Source: Mycolicibacterium neworleansense (lineage in GTDB: Bacteria > Actinomycetota > Actinomycetes > Mycobacteriales > Mycobacteriaceae). Taken from it: a stretch of 64,000 nucleotides of DNA. The stretch is from NCBI RefSeq assembly GCF_001245615.1, contig NZ_CWKH01000003.1, positions 372,001 to 436,000 of the forward strand, given 5' to 3'. The notes below the pieces were generated by a model, which saw only the letters and a list, made by a program, of their open reading frames with translations, was not told the origin of the DNA and searched no databases. This document shows positions 8,023-16,574 of this stretch, one piece after another; position 1 is the first letter of the stretch; every line of letters begins with the position of its first letter. Made by a program: the position numbers and the translations under genes.

Positions 8023-9497
8023 TTCACGAGCCTCTTCTCGAGCCGGTCGGAGAATTTGGTGAGCGCCATGATGACGACGAAGTAGATGATGCCGATGATC
8101 AGCCACATGTAGAAGGACTGGAAGTTACGGGCGATGATGATCCGCCCGGTCTGGGTCAGCTCGGCGATGCCGATCACCGACAGGATCGAGGTGTCCTTGA
8201 GGGTGATGACGAACTGGTTGATATAGGACGGGATCATCGTCCGGATCGCCTGCGGCAGAATGACTCTGCGCATGGTCGGCAGATAACCGATACCGAGGCT
8301 GCGCGCCGCCTCCATCTGGCCCTTGTCGACCGATTGGATTCCGCCGCGGACGATCTCGGTCATGTAGGCGCCGGCGTTGAGCGAGAGCGTGATGATGCCC
8401 GCCGTCAATGCCGACATCTGGAAACCCAGTGCCGCCGGGATGCCGAAGTAGATGAAGAAGGCCTGCACCAGGAGCGGCGTGCCGCGGAAGATGTCGACGA
8501 AGGTGGTTCCGACGGCCCGCAGCAGGATCGACCGGGAGACGCGCATCAGCCCGAAGATGATGCCGAGCACCAGCGCGATGGCGATTGACACCACCGTCAG
8601 GATGAGAGTCATCTTCAGGCCGACCATCAGGATCGGGAAGGTGCTCTTGAGCAGTCCGATGAACGAGTTGTCGGCGTCGGTGGCACCCTCGCCGAGGTAC
8701 GTCTCGACGATTTCGTCGTAGCGGCCGGATTCCTTGAGCTCCTTGAGGCCGGCGTTGAACTTTTTCAGCAGTTCGGCGTTGCGACCCTTGTTGACCGCGA
8801 ACCCGTAACTGGCGCCCTTCTCCTTCGGAGTGACGGTCTTGAATCCGCTGCCCTGCTGGATGTTGTAGTTGAGTACCGGGTAGTCCTCGAATACCGCCTG
8901 CGAGTTGCCGGTCTTGACTTCCTCGAACATCGAGGCCGAATCGGCGAAGTAGACGGTGGAGAAGCCGTACTTGTCCTTGATCGACTCGGCGAACTCGGCA
9001 CCCTGGGTGCCGTTCTTCACCGCGACGCGCTTGCCGCGCAGATCTTCGTAGGACTTGATGTCCTCGTTGGAATCCAGCACCGCCATCTGCACGCCCGATT
9101 CGAAGTACGGGTCGGAGAAGTCGAAGACCTTCTTACGCTCGTCGGTGATCGACATGCCGGCGATCACGCCGTCGGCCTGATTGGCCTGAACGGCCTGCAG
9201 CGCGGCGTCGAAGCCCAGCGGCTTGATCGTGACGTTGAACTTCTGGTTGGCCGCGATCTCGTTGATCAGGTCGATGTCGATGCCGACGAATTTGCCGTCC
9301 ACATCCTGGAATTCGAACGGGGCGAAGGTGATGTCGGTGGCGACGACGTAGGTCTCGCCGTCGGCCGCGGCGTGGGGCGGGGCCAGCATCGCCGCCCCGA
9401 ACAGCCCGATCAGCAACGCCACGACGGCGGCGATCAGCCGTTGCGGGGACCGGATGGCTCCGGCGATACCCTCGCCCGACGCGGATTCGGCTCTCAT
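8019..9497 (-). CDS. Fused substrate-binding protein / permease of amino-acid ABC transporter
   Basis: A 492-residue fusion. Residues 15-45 are a signal/anchor helix ([18 protein letters not shown]). About 45-270 are an SBP_bac_3 domain ([40 protein letters not shown]). The rest is a HisM/GlnP-type permease with the EAA-like loop ([23 protein letters not shown]). Such fusions tether the receptor to the pore. ATG 9497 has AGGAGAA upstream. It forms a two-gene operon with the ATPase. SBP_bac_3 members bind Gln, Glu, His or Arg. Confidence 0.9.
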   Translation of the reverse strand: MRAESASGEGIAGAIRSPQRLIAAVVALLIGLFGAAMLAPPHAAADGETYVVATDITFAPFEFQDVDGKFVGIDIDLINEIAANQKFNVTIKPLGFDAALQAVQANQADGVIAGMSITDERKKVFDFSDPYFESGVQMAVLDSNEDIKSYEDLRGKRVAVKNGTQGAEFAESIKDKYGFSTVYFADSASMFEEVKTGNSQAVFEDYPVLNYNIQQGSGFKTVTPKEKGASYGFAVNKGRNAELLKKFNAGLKELKESGRYDEIVETYLGEGATDADNSFIGLLKSTFPILMVGLKMTLILTVVSIAIALVLGIIFGLMRVSRSILLRAVGTTFVDIFRGTPLLVQAFFIYFGIPAALGFQMSALTAGIITLSLNAGAYMTEIVRGGIQSVDKGQMEAARSLGIGYLPTMRRVILPQAIRTMIPSYINQFVITLKDTSILSVIGIAELTQTGRIIIARNFQSFYMWLIIGIIYFVVIMALTKFSDRLEKRLVK

Positions 9498-9599
9498 CGT
9501 CCATTCTCCTATCCAGGTGTGAAACGACGAGTTCTCACGCTATCGCCGCAAAGGCGATTCGGGCGGGATTTCCGGGGGTGCGGCCGAGCGCACCGACTC

Positions 9600-10000
9600 G
9601 GCATCGCTACATGGCCGAGCCCCGCGGGGTGAGGTCCTGCCGTAGGTGGCCCGCAGCTTGGTCCGTGCGCCGACCAACCGGAAGTAGCCTCTGTAGGCAA
9701 AGTCGGCCGGCGCGCAGGTGTGGAGGTACTTGTGGCCCTGTCGGTGGCCAGGCTGTTACCCGCATGCCGAACCCGGCCGTTCTCACTGGTGTCGCTGAAC
9801 TTGCCGAAATCCAGATGGATACGTCGCTTTTCACTGTTCCAAGTGAACGCGCACCGCCGTCCCAGTCGAAGTTGCATATCCCCCGGCGGACTGCTCGGTG
9901 CGCACGCATCCCAGTCCGCTTGCGACATAGTGGTTTTTATGGCCAGAACATTGGCCGGCGCATAGAGCGCGTCGAGTTTCTGCTGATCTGGCGCACTCAT
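9600..10000 (-). pseudogene. Decayed CotH-like gene (frameshifted, internally deleted)
   Basis: Pieces of one protein family appear in different minus-strand frames. MSAPDQQKLDALYAPANVLAIKTTMSQADWDA begins at the ATG at 10000 (shown here as the family-like N-terminus, split by me as 20+ residues). GICNFDWDGGA follows in another frame, then IHLDFGKFSDTSE back in the first frame near 9800. Near 9610-9735 GHKYLHTCAPADFAYRGYF and ARTKLRATYG follow in a third frame. The first pieces match the N-terminal pattern of mycobacterial CotH-kinase-like proteins, and the last resembles their C-terminus, so a large middle part is missing. CotH proteins are atypical protein kinases. Confidence 0.5.
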
Positions 10001-10117
10001 CGGATCTCGACATCCCTCGAATTGCACTGCGCGGGAACGAGTTAGTTGCACACGAAAAGTCCAGGACCGAGACGCCACCGACCAGTGGCAAACTGCGTGT
10101 TCGGCTTTACAAATCAC

Positions 10118-10289
10118 TCATGGTGTCCATCTTCCTGCCGCGAGCACCAGGACTGTAAAAGGACGTTCGGCCCGAAACGTCGCTTAAAGAGGTAGTGGAC
10201 TACGCGTGAGGATGAACCGTCCGCGGCCGTACGTTTTCTTCAAGAGAGCGCCGGAGAGTACGGCGCTTGGTTCAGAGAGAAGTTTCGAC
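10118..10289. other. Leader region of the small conserved gene
   Basis: No coding sequence is seen on either strand beyond the pseudogene. A 7-bp stem hairpin (AGCGCCG at 10247-10253 with CGGCGCT at 10261-10267) lies just upstream of the next gene's Shine-Dalgarno and could affect its translation. Confidence 0.35.
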
Positions 10290-10583
10290 ATGAGCGTTTT
10301 CCATCCGGTTTCCGTGATCAAACGCGAAACCTCACGACAGACCGCACCGGCCCGGCATTCACACGAGCCCGTACTCATCACCGAACAGCAGGTGCTGTTC
10401 AGTACCGCCGCAGCAGCAGGCGCTCCCTCGCACCACAACCTCATCGCGATGATGTCGCATGCGGTGTCGGCGGTCGCCGAACACTGGCACGCCGCCGCTG
10501 ACCGCAGGCACGCCCGCTACTACCCGTCGCGGTGCAGCTATCTCGAGAACGCCCTGATGGCGCGGGAGATGGAACGGCTCTGA
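10290..10583 (+). CDS. Small conserved mycobacterial hypothetical protein
   Basis: A 97-residue basic, His- and Ala-rich protein starting at ATG 10290, behind AGAGAGAAG. The upstream in-frame start at 10206 lies in the presumed leader. There are no membrane helices or signal peptide. A central amphipathic stretch (HNLIAMMSHAVSAVAEHWH) and a C-terminal YYPSRCSYLENALMARE look like a compact helical protein. I do not recognise a characterised family. Its stop codon forms one arm of a hairpin whose other arm holds the stop of the convergent dioxygenase gene. Confidence 0.6.
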   Translation: MSVFHPVSVIKRETSRQTAPARHSHEPVLITEQQVLFSTAAAAGAPSHHNLIAMMSHAVSAVAEHWHAAADRRHARYYPSRCSYLENALMAREMERL

Positions 10584-10600
10584 CCGCCGCGCAGCGGTCA
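10581..10600. terminator. Bidirectional hairpin between convergent genes
   Basis: TGACCGC (10581-10587) pairs with GCGGTCA (10594-10600) across a 6-nt loop. Each arm carries the stop codon of one of the two convergent genes. There is no T-tract, as is usual in mycobacteria. Confidence 0.5.
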
Positions 10601-11518
10601 GCCGGCCAGCGCGACCGGTTGGACCACCTCGGAGTATCGCGATGCGTCGCCGGCCACGATCCGGCTGCGACGACCGTGGACATCGACCGGGACATCGCCG
10701 GCCAGGGTGATGCGGCTCAGCCGGCGATACTGGTCGTCATAGTCGGCCACCGCGTAGTGCTGGGTAGCCCGGTTGTCCCAGACGGCCAGGTCGCCGGGCT
10801 CCCAGCTCCAGCGAATCGTGTTCTCCAACTTGATGACCCGATTCTGCAGCAGCTGGAAGAGCGCGGCCGATTCGGCGGCGCCGAGGCCGACGAACTGCTT
10901 GATGAAGTGCCCCAGCAGCAATACGCGCTTACCGGTCTCGGGATGGACCCGCACCACCGGATGCTCGGTCTCGTAGTACTCCGACTCGAACTCTTCTCGG
11001 TACTGCCGGTGGCCGTCGGCCAGCTCCTCGTGGCGTCCGTCGTAATCGGCCGCATAGTCGTACTGGTTGGTGTGCACGGCCCACAGGTTCTCGACCAGTG
11101 CCCGCAGCGGCTCGGGCAACAGATCGTAGGCCGCCTCGGTCGACGCCCATGTAGTGGTGCCGCCGTAGTCGGGCAACGTGACCGCCCGCAGCAGCGAGGC
11201 TTTCGGGATGCGGTCGACGAACGTCACATCGGTGTGCCAGCTGTTGGCCTTGTCATACCGCGAGTCGATCGGCAGGACCCGCTCGCCGCGCGACGTGACG
11301 GTCGGGTGCGCTTTCGTCGGGGTACCGAGCAGGCGCGCGAACGCCAGCTGACCGTCATCGTCGAGGTGGTGCTGCCCGCGGAAGAAGATGACCTTGTGCT
11401 CGAGCAGGGCGTCGTTGATCGCCGATACCGTGGGCCGGTCCAGGCCGCCGTTGACGTCGATTCCATCGATGCGGGCCCCGATGTGGGCACCGAGTTTCAC
11501 TACACGCAGAGAGGACAC
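10598..11518 (-). CDS. TauD/AtsK-family Fe(II)/2-oxoglutarate dioxygenase
   Basis: A 306-residue enzyme starting at GTG 11518. The metal site is present: SWHTDVTF supplies His and Asp, and [10 protein letters not shown] the distal His, followed by the 2-oxoglutarate-binding Arg (RRLSRITL). The segments [13 protein letters not shown] and [13 protein letters not shown] match the alkyl-sulfatase/taurine dioxygenase group that includes Mycobacterium tuberculosis Rv3406. These enzymes oxidise the carbon next to a sulfate ester or sulfonate, releasing sulfite or sulfate for sulfur nutrition. Whether this one prefers taurine, alkyl sulfates or another substrate cannot be read from sequence. It stands alone without a sulfonate ABC transporter. 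Confidence 0.88.
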   Translation of the reverse strand: MSSLRVVKLGAHIGARIDGIDVNGGLDRPTVSAINDALLEHKVIFFRGQHHLDDDGQLAFARLLGTPTKAHPTVTSRGERVLPIDSRYDKANSWHTDVTFVDRIPKASLLRAVTLPDYGGTTTWASTEAAYDLLPEPLRALVENLWAVHTNQYDYAADYDGRHEELADGHRQYREEFESEYYETEHPVVRVHPETGKRVLLLGHFIKQFVGLGAAESAALFQLLQNRVIKLENTIRWSWEPGDLAVWDNRATQHYAVADYDDQYRRLSRITLAGDVPVDVHGRRSRIVAGDASRYSEVVQPVALAG

Positions 11519-11591
11519 CCCGACACCATCTGCGACGGGGTGCGGTGAACACCACGGTTGCGCTCACCACGAGCGCAAAGACCTACGAAGG

Positions 11592-11930
11592 TCAGTCGAT
11601 CCGGATGACGTAGGTGCCGTCGTCGTCGCGCTCGATCTGTCCGTCGAGGGCGTTGATCCACACCGGGGTGTCGCGTCGCGAACCGAGGAACGCGCTCTGC
11701 ACGGACCCCCCGGGCTGCAGGTCGACGTTCCACTCGTCGTCCTGGGCGACGATGGTGAGGATCTCCTCGCCATTGGCGCGACGGATCGAGATCAACTGGC
11801 CGTTGGAGTCCAGGTCCTCCAAGTCCGCGTCGTCGTCATCGAGGAACTCATCAAGCTCAGCGTCATCGAAGATCTCGGCGTCCGAACCCCTGACATCGTC
11901 ATGCACGCCGAAGACTGTACCCAGGATCAC
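11592..11930 (-). CDS. Acidic hypothetical protein
   Basis: Up to 112 residues. The N-terminal third is very acidic (DDAELDEFLDDDDADLEDLD). The rest is a compact beta-rich segment (LISIRRANGEEILTIVAQDDEWNVDLQPGG, then VWINALDGQIERDDDGTYVI), like a small beta-barrel. GTG 11930 has GGAAG only a few bases upstream, and a second GTG at 11906 (giving a start VHDDV) is equally possible. No domain is recognised. Confidence 0.55.
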   Translation of the reverse strand: MILGTVFGVHDDVRGSDAEIFDDAELDEFLDDDDADLEDLDSNGQLISIRRANGEEILTIVAQDDEWNVDLQPGGSVQSAFLGSRRDTPVWINALDGQIERDDDGTYVIRID

Positions 11931-12062
11931 GTCTTCCGATGAAGACCCCGGGGGTTCCAGACGCTAACGTGCATCCGACGTTTACAGGCCGTTCGCCCGG
12001 GGAACAACGAGTCCCGCTGCGGCGTTGGCCAAGCATTGGTCTGGTTATTAGGAGGATCATCT

Positions 12063-12359
12063 ATGGCAACTGATTACGACGCACCTCGCGTCAAGGAAAC
12101 CGACGAGGCGTCCGACGAGTCGCTCGAGGAGCTGGCTGCCCAGCGGCGCACCGCCGCCAACACCGCGGTGATCGACGAGGACGAGGTGGTCGATTCGTTC
12201 GACCTGCCCGACGCCGACATCTCCGGCGAGGAGCTGAGCGTCCGGGTCATCCCGAAGCAGGCCGACGAATTCACCTGCTCGAGCTGTTTCCTGGTGCACC
12301 ACCGCAACCGGATGGCCCTGCAGAAGGGCGACCAGTTGCTCTGCGTCGACTGCGTCTGA
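12063..12359 (+). CDS. DUF4193 zinc-ribbon-like protein
   Basis: A 98-residue protein behind a strong AGGAGG Shine-Dalgarno 8 bases upstream. It matches the DUF4193 family (e.g. M. tuberculosis Rv2699c): MATDYDAPR start, acidic middle, ISGEELSVRVIPKQADEFTCSSCFLVHH core and a C-terminal CVDC. The two CxxC pairs suggest a small metal site. The canonical copy normally sits in another conserved neighbourhood, so this may be a second, divergent copy. Function is unknown. Confidence 0.85.
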   Translation: MATDYDAPRVKETDEASDESLEELAAQRRTAANTAVIDEDEVVDSFDLPDADISGEELSVRVIPKQADEFTCSSCFLVHHRNRMALQKGDQLLCVDCV

Positions 12360-12385
12360 CGCGGTCGACGGGCCGACCCTGCCTT

Positions 12386-12745
12386 CTAACGGCAGCAGTT
12401 GGGGTCGAGCACCGTGCACAAAGCGACGAGTGAGTCCCGGCGCGGGCGGTGGTAGACGTTCATGCCGCGCCGTTCGGACTCCACCATTCCGGCTCGTCGC
12501 AATTGCGACAGATGGTGGCTGACCGTTGATTCGGCCAAGGCGACCGCCGCGGCCAGGTCGCAGCCGCAGACTTCCCCGGCCTCCGCGCTGAACAGCAGCG
12601 ATACCAGTTTGACGCGCACCGGATCGGCCAGCGCCTTGAGCCGCAGCGCGATCTCCAGCGCTCCGTCGTCATCGATGGGGCCGGCGGCTACGGGTGAGCA
12701 GCAGACCGGTTCAGAGGTGTCGACCACCGGCAACGCCTTGGGCAT
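12386..12745 (-). CDS. arsR: ArsR/SmtB-family arsenite-sensing repressor
   Basis: A 119-residue winged-helix repressor with recognition helix ESTVSHHLSQLRRAGMV. Cysteines sit at 15-16 (VCC), 60 and 62 (GEVCGCDL) and in the C-terminal NCC. The Cys15/Cys16 plus central-Cys arrangement resembles the Corynebacterium glutamicum ArsR arsenite site, which is assembled from the N-terminus of one subunit and the DNA-binding region of the other. It is divergent from the cadI/arsI-acr3-arsC operon with an inverted repeat between them, and should release on As(III) or Sb(III). Confidence 0.9.
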   Translation of the reverse strand: MPKALPVVDTSEPVCCSPVAAGPIDDDGALEIALRLKALADPVRVKLVSLLFSAEAGEVCGCDLAAAVALAESTVSHHLSQLRRAGMVESERRGMNVYHRPRRDSLVALCTVLDPNCCR

Positions 12746-12768
12746 GAAACCATTCTGCCAGAGGATCT

Positions 12769-12825
12769 TGACTTATATCGAAGAGGTGGCATCATCGGTG
12801 CTGTCCGCTAGTTCGACATAAGTCA
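12769..12825. promoter_or_regulatory. ArsR operator between divergent arsenic genes
   Basis: TGACTTATATCGAA (12769-12782) and its inverted partner TTCGACATAAGTCA (12812-12825) match at 13 of 14 positions and are 29 bases apart. TTGACT within the left arm resembles a -35 element. One ArsR dimer per arm could control both directions. Confidence 0.7.
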
Positions 12826-12845
12826 TAAAGGTTGGGGTGGCCGTC

Positions 12846-13298
12846 ATGTCCCGAACACAACTCGCCCTGAACGTCGACGACCTCGACGAGGCCATCACGT
12901 TTTACTCCAAGCTGTTCAACACAGCCCCGGCGAAGGTCAAGCCCGGCTACGCCAACTTCGCAATCGCCGCTCCACCACTGAAATTGGTACTCATCGAGAA
13001 CCCCGGCCACGGCGGCACCCTCAACCACCTCGGAGTCGAGGTCGAGTCGAGCGAGCAGGTACACGCCGAGATCGCCCGCCTCACCGACGAAGGCCTGTTC
13101 ACCGAGGAAGAGATCGGCACCACGTGCTGCTTCGCCACCCAGGACAAGGTCTGGGTGACCGGCCCGGCCGGCGAGAAGTGGGAGGTCTACACGGTTCTCG
13201 CGGACTCGGAGACCTTCGGCACCCACTCGTCGGCACTCGAAGAAGCCGAATCCGGCGGCGTGTGCTGCAGCGCGAGCACACCTGAGACCACGTCGTGA
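12846..13298 (+). CDS. cadI: ArsI/CadI-family vicinal-oxygen-chelate protein
   Basis: A 150-residue glyoxalase-fold protein closely resembling M. tuberculosis CadI (Rv2641): MSRTQLALNVDDLDEAITFYSKLF start (two segments), TLNHLGVEV, and the thiol pair in IGTTCCFATQDK, plus a C-terminal CC. The fold chelates Fe(II) through His and Glu residues. ArsI members cleave the carbon-arsenic bond of trivalent organoarsenicals, using the Cys pair to bind arsenic. CadI is metal induced. ATG 12846 was chosen by family; a GTG at 12837 is in frame. The stop overlaps acr3 (GTGA). Confidence 0.85.
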   Translation: MSRTQLALNVDDLDEAITFYSKLFNTAPAKVKPGYANFAIAAPPLKLVLIENPGHGGTLNHLGVEVESSEQVHAEIARLTDEGLFTEEEIGTTCCFATQDKVWVTGPAGEKWEVYTVLADSETFGTHSSALEEAESGGVCCSASTPETTS

Positions 13299-14368
13299 AC
13301 CACGCTGTCGCAACGCGTCTTTCCACGCTGGACCGATTCCTTCCGGTGTGGATCGGTGTGGCCATGGGCGCCGGATTGTTGCTCGGAAGGTTCGTGCCGG
13401 GTATCGCCGATACCCTGAATCAGGTTCAGGTCGACGGCATCTCATTGCCGATCGCCCTGGGCCTGCTCATCATGATGTACCCGGTGCTGGCAAAGGTGCG
13501 GTACGACCGGCTCGGAACGGTCACCGGCGACCGCCGGCTGCTGGTCAGCTCGCTGATCCTCAACTGGGTGCTGGGGCCGGCCCTGATGTTCGCGCTGGCG
13601 TGGCTGTTCCTTCCCGACCTCCCCGAGTACCGGACGGGTCTCATCATCGTCGGGCTGGCCAGGTGCATCGCCATGGTGATCATCTGGAATGACTTGGCCT
13701 GCGGCGACCGTGAGGCCGCCGCGGTTCTGGTGGCACTCAATTCGATGTTCCAGGTCGTCATGTTCGCCGTGCTCGGATGGTTCTACCTGTCGGTGCTTCC
13801 CGGCTGGCTCGGCCTCGAGCAGACCACGATCGACACCTCCCCATGGCAGATCGCCAAATCCGTCCTCATCTTCCTCGGCATCCCGCTGCTGGCCGGCTAC
13901 CTGTCGCGCCGCATCGGTGAATCGGCGCAGGGCCGTGATTGGTACGAGTCGACGTTCCTGCCGCGGGTCGGCCCGTGGGCGCTGTACGGACTTCTGTTCA
14001 CGATCGTGGTGCTGTTCGCATTGCAGGGCAACGAGATCACCGGCCGTCCGTGGGATGTCGCACGCATCGCGCTTCCGCTGCTGGCCTACTTCGCAATCAT
14101 GTGGTGCGGCGGCTACGCACTGGGCGCGATCCTGAAACTCGGGTACGAGCGCACCACAACGCTCGCATTTACCGCCGCGGGCAACAACTTCGAGCTGGCC
14201 ATCGCAGTGGCGATCGCCACCTACGGCGCCACATCGGGTCAGGCTCTGGCCGGGGTTGTCGGTCCGCTGATCGAGGTGCCTGTCCTGGTGGCGCTCGTCT
14301 ACGTGTCCCTGGCGCTGCGGAAACGGTTCATCGGCGCAGGAGATGACCAACCGGTGAGGAGCAGTTGA
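13295..14368 (+). CDS. acr3: ACR3-family arsenite efflux permease
   Basis: A 357-residue protein with about ten membrane helices and the ACR3 signature GLARCIAMVIIWNDLACGD, in which Cys124 is the conserved helix-4 cysteine needed for arsenite export. It pumps As(OH)3 out using the proton gradient. GTG 13295 overlaps the upstream stop, and its own stop overlaps arsC (TGATG), so the three genes form one tightly coupled operon. In M. tuberculosis the ACR3 and ArsC parts are one fused protein (Rv2643); here they are separate. Confidence 0.92.
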   Translation: MNHAVATRLSTLDRFLPVWIGVAMGAGLLLGRFVPGIADTLNQVQVDGISLPIALGLLIMMYPVLAKVRYDRLGTVTGDRRLLVSSLILNWVLGPALMFALAWLFLPDLPEYRTGLIIVGLARCIAMVIIWNDLACGDREAAAVLVALNSMFQVVMFAVLGWFYLSVLPGWLGLEQTTIDTSPWQIAKSVLIFLGIPLLAGYLSRRIGESAQGRDWYESTFLPRVGPWALYGLLFTIVVLFALQGNEITGRPWDVARIALPLLAYFAIMWCGGYALGAILKLGYERTTTLAFTAAGNNFELAIAVAIATYGATSGQALAGVVGPLIEVPVLVALVYVSLALRKRFIGAGDDQPVRSS

Positions 14369-14787
14369 TGTCCGAGCGCGACCGCCCCCGCGTGTTGTTC
14401 CTGTGCACCCACAACGCGGGCCGATCCCAGATGGCGATGGGCTACTTCGCCCACCTCGCCGGGGACCGGGCCGACGTGTTCTCCGGCGGCTCGGAACCGG
14501 CCGACAAGGTGAACCCCGCCGCGATCGCCGCCATGGCCGAGGTCGGCATCGACATCGGCCGCGCGCAACCGCAGCGATGGACCGACGCCATCGTCGAGGC
14601 GGCCGACGTCGTGGTCACCATGGGATGCGGCGACACCTGCCCGTATTTCGCCGGCAAGCGCTACGAGAACTGGGACCTGGCCGATCCGGCCGGTCTCGGG
14701 GTCGAGGCGGTCCGTCCGATCCGCGACGACATCGAGCGACGTGTGCGCGACCTGATCACCGATCTCGGGCTCGATCCGGCCGGATGA
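14368..14787 (+). CDS. arsC: Arsenate reductase, LMW-phosphatase type
   Basis: A 139-residue protein with the phosphatase loop CTHNAGR (Cys13-Arg19), additional cysteines 87 and 91 (MGCGDTCPYF) and the NWDLADP acid loop. It reduces As(V) to As(III), which the upstream ACR3 exports. In Actinobacteria such enzymes may use mycothiol/mycoredoxin or thioredoxin. The Cys87/Cys91 pair would allow an intramolecular disulfide relay. ATG 14368 has GAGGAG at a proper distance and overlaps the acr3 stop. Confidence 0.9.
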   Translation: MSERDRPRVLFLCTHNAGRSQMAMGYFAHLAGDRADVFSGGSEPADKVNPAAIAAMAEVGIDIGRAQPQRWTDAIVEAADVVVTMGCGDTCPYFAGKRYENWDLADPAGLGVEAVRPIRDDIERRVRDLITDLGLDPAG

Positions 14788-14809
14788 CCCGCGGTCGCGG
14801 ATCGTCGCG

Positions 14810-15934
14810 CTAGTTCTGCGCGCCGCCGGATGACTTGTCGCGGGACGGCTTGGCGTCGGCGGTGTCCTGGTCCCCCGGCTTGTCCCCGGCCCTGGTCTCT
14901 GCCTTGTCCCGCGAGTTGAGGCCGAGATGCTTCTTGAGGCCCGTGCTCACCCGGTCACTGAAGTCCTTGACCTCGGCCTGCACCCGCTGCGCCGTGTCCT
15001 TGGCCGGACGAGCGATCCGCTTCGTCGGGATGGGTCCCGGATCTTCCAGTTCTGCAACCAGTTTCGCCGGCGCCGCCGGGGCCGGCTCGACCACGGGTGC
15101 CAGGTCGACGACGTCGGGAGCGGCGGGCACATCGAGTATGACGGCGTTGGCAGGTGCGGCCAGGCCGATCGGCTGCGCAACCGACAGGGGGCTGCGCGAC
15201 GATGTGGTGAAGTCCGGCGGCGGGGGCGGCGCGGTCGCCAGCGCGGTGGTGATGCCCAGCTGAGCGGCCTCGATACCGTCGACGATCGAGCGCGCCCCAT
15301 CGCCGAGCGAGATCAGGAAGTTCCTCGTTCCATCGACGGCGGCGTCGACGATGTTGCTCAGATCGAAGGTCAGCACGGCGGCGACCAGGTTCTGCGTGCC
15401 GACGATGAACGACGTCGCGACGCCGCTGCCGGCATCGAGCAGCCCGTTGGCCACGTCGATGACGGCTTGGGGCCAGGCGGCCGACAACGCGGCCTCCACC
15501 ACGAGGTACTTCTGATTCCGCCAGATCGCCGAATCCAACAGCGGCTGCCCGACCGCCACCACCGCGTCGCGGACCGCCTGGGTGAAGGTGTCGAAAGCAC
15601 CGACGAAATTCAGATCGAAGATCTGCTGGATGATCTCCACTGTGACGCCGGGGATGGCCAGCACGGACTGCCCCAGACCGATGCCGGCCTGCGCCAGCCC
15701 GGCCAGATAGACCGCCCAGTTCTCGGCCCAGTTTCGGATCGACTGCCGCACGATCGGCAACGACAGGATGTAGGGCCACTCGACGTCGGTGAGCTGAACG
15801 GGTGAGGTCACCGTCGGCGCCGTCACCTGCACAGCAGGCGCCTGCCACGATGGTGTGGCCGGTGACATCGCCACCGCGGTCGCGCCGACGAGCGCAACTC
15901 CGGTGGTCAACCACGGGCGGACCGCAACGTCCAT
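14810..15934 (-). CDS. Exported mycobacterial hypothetical protein
   Basis: A 374-residue protein with an N-terminal signal-like helix (TTGVALVGATAVAMSPA) and AxA-type cleavage potential. An Ala/Val-rich helical middle (residues 55-225) resembles repetitive amphipathic helices of PE/PPE-like exported proteins. A low-complexity Pro/Ala segment and a charged Lys/Asp C-terminus follow. No catalytic motif is seen. Similar proteins are common in non-tuberculous mycobacteria. It is convergent with arsC, with 22 bases between. Confidence 0.65.
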   Translation of the reverse strand: MDVAVRPWLTTGVALVGATAVAMSPATPSWQAPAVQVTAPTVTSPVQLTDVEWPYILSLPIVRQSIRNWAENWAVYLAGLAQAGIGLGQSVLAIPGVTVEIIQQIFDLNFVGAFDTFTQAVRDAVVAVGQPLLDSAIWRNQKYLVVEAALSAAWPQAVIDVANGLLDAGSGVATSFIVGTQNLVAAVLTFDLSNIVDAAVDGTRNFLISLGDGARSIVDGIEAAQLGITTALATAPPPPPDFTTSSRSPLSVAQPIGLAAPANAVILDVPAAPDVVDLAPVVEPAPAAPAKLVAELEDPGPIPTKRIARPAKDTAQRVQAEVKDFSDRVSTGLKKHLGLNSRDKAETRAGDKPGDQDTADAKPSRDKSSGGAQN

Positions 15935-16064
15935 GCACAGACCTCAATCCTGAGAATCACATGAGTATTTGACGGAACTGTAACGGGTCGCGTGCCGCTC
16001 GGCGCGCCGACCACGCCACAAAGTCGCGCCGAACCGCGCCGAGGCCGCACCACGCTGGCCTACC

Positions 16065-16496
16065 GTGACATTCGTGACTGAAGCCGCCATTCGACAGCGC
16101 ATCGCCGAGGGTGTGAACGCGATCCGTGCGCGCGATCTGGACACGCTGACCGCCCTCTATGCGCCCGACGTCGTCTCGTTCGACCTCGGCGCCCCGCTGC
16201 GATATGCCGGTGACGACAACAAGCGCCGCGCCTGGCAGGAGGTGTTCAGCGCGTACACCGGACCGATCGGTTACGACGTGCACGAGCTGACCGTCACCAC
16301 CGAGGGCGACATTGCGTTCGTGCACAGCCTCAACCACGTCCGCGGCACCATGACCAGTGGCCGGGACGTCGACATGTGGCTGCGGTGGACGGCATGCCTG
16401 CGGTGTGTCGATGGTGTCTGGCGCGTCTTTCACGACCACGTCTCGGTGCCCGCGGACCTTGAGTACGGCAAGGCAATTGTGAATCTCACGCCGTGA
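16065..16496 (+). CDS. SnoaL-like / NTF2-fold protein
   Basis: A 143-residue alpha+beta cone-fold protein: IRQRIAEGVNAIRARDLDTL, LYAPDVVSFDLGAPLRY, VHSLNHVRG, DMWLRWTACLR and WRVFHDHVSVP follow the SnoaL-like pattern. Such proteins act as small cyclases, isomerases or ligand binders, and none can be assigned here. GTG 16065 or GTG 16074 may start it. It precedes the P450 on the same strand by about 80 bases and may be cotranscribed. Confidence 0.75.
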   Translation: MTFVTEAAIRQRIAEGVNAIRARDLDTLTALYAPDVVSFDLGAPLRYAGDDNKRRAWQEVFSAYTGPIGYDVHELTVTTEGDIAFVHSLNHVRGTMTSGRDVDMWLRWTACLRCVDGVWRVFHDHVSVPADLEYGKAIVNLTP

Positions 16497-16574
16497 TCCG
16501 CTGGAACCGCACACATCACGGCACATAGTTCTTATCCTCAGACCTGCAGACCGACAACGAGGTTGGAGGCGCAG

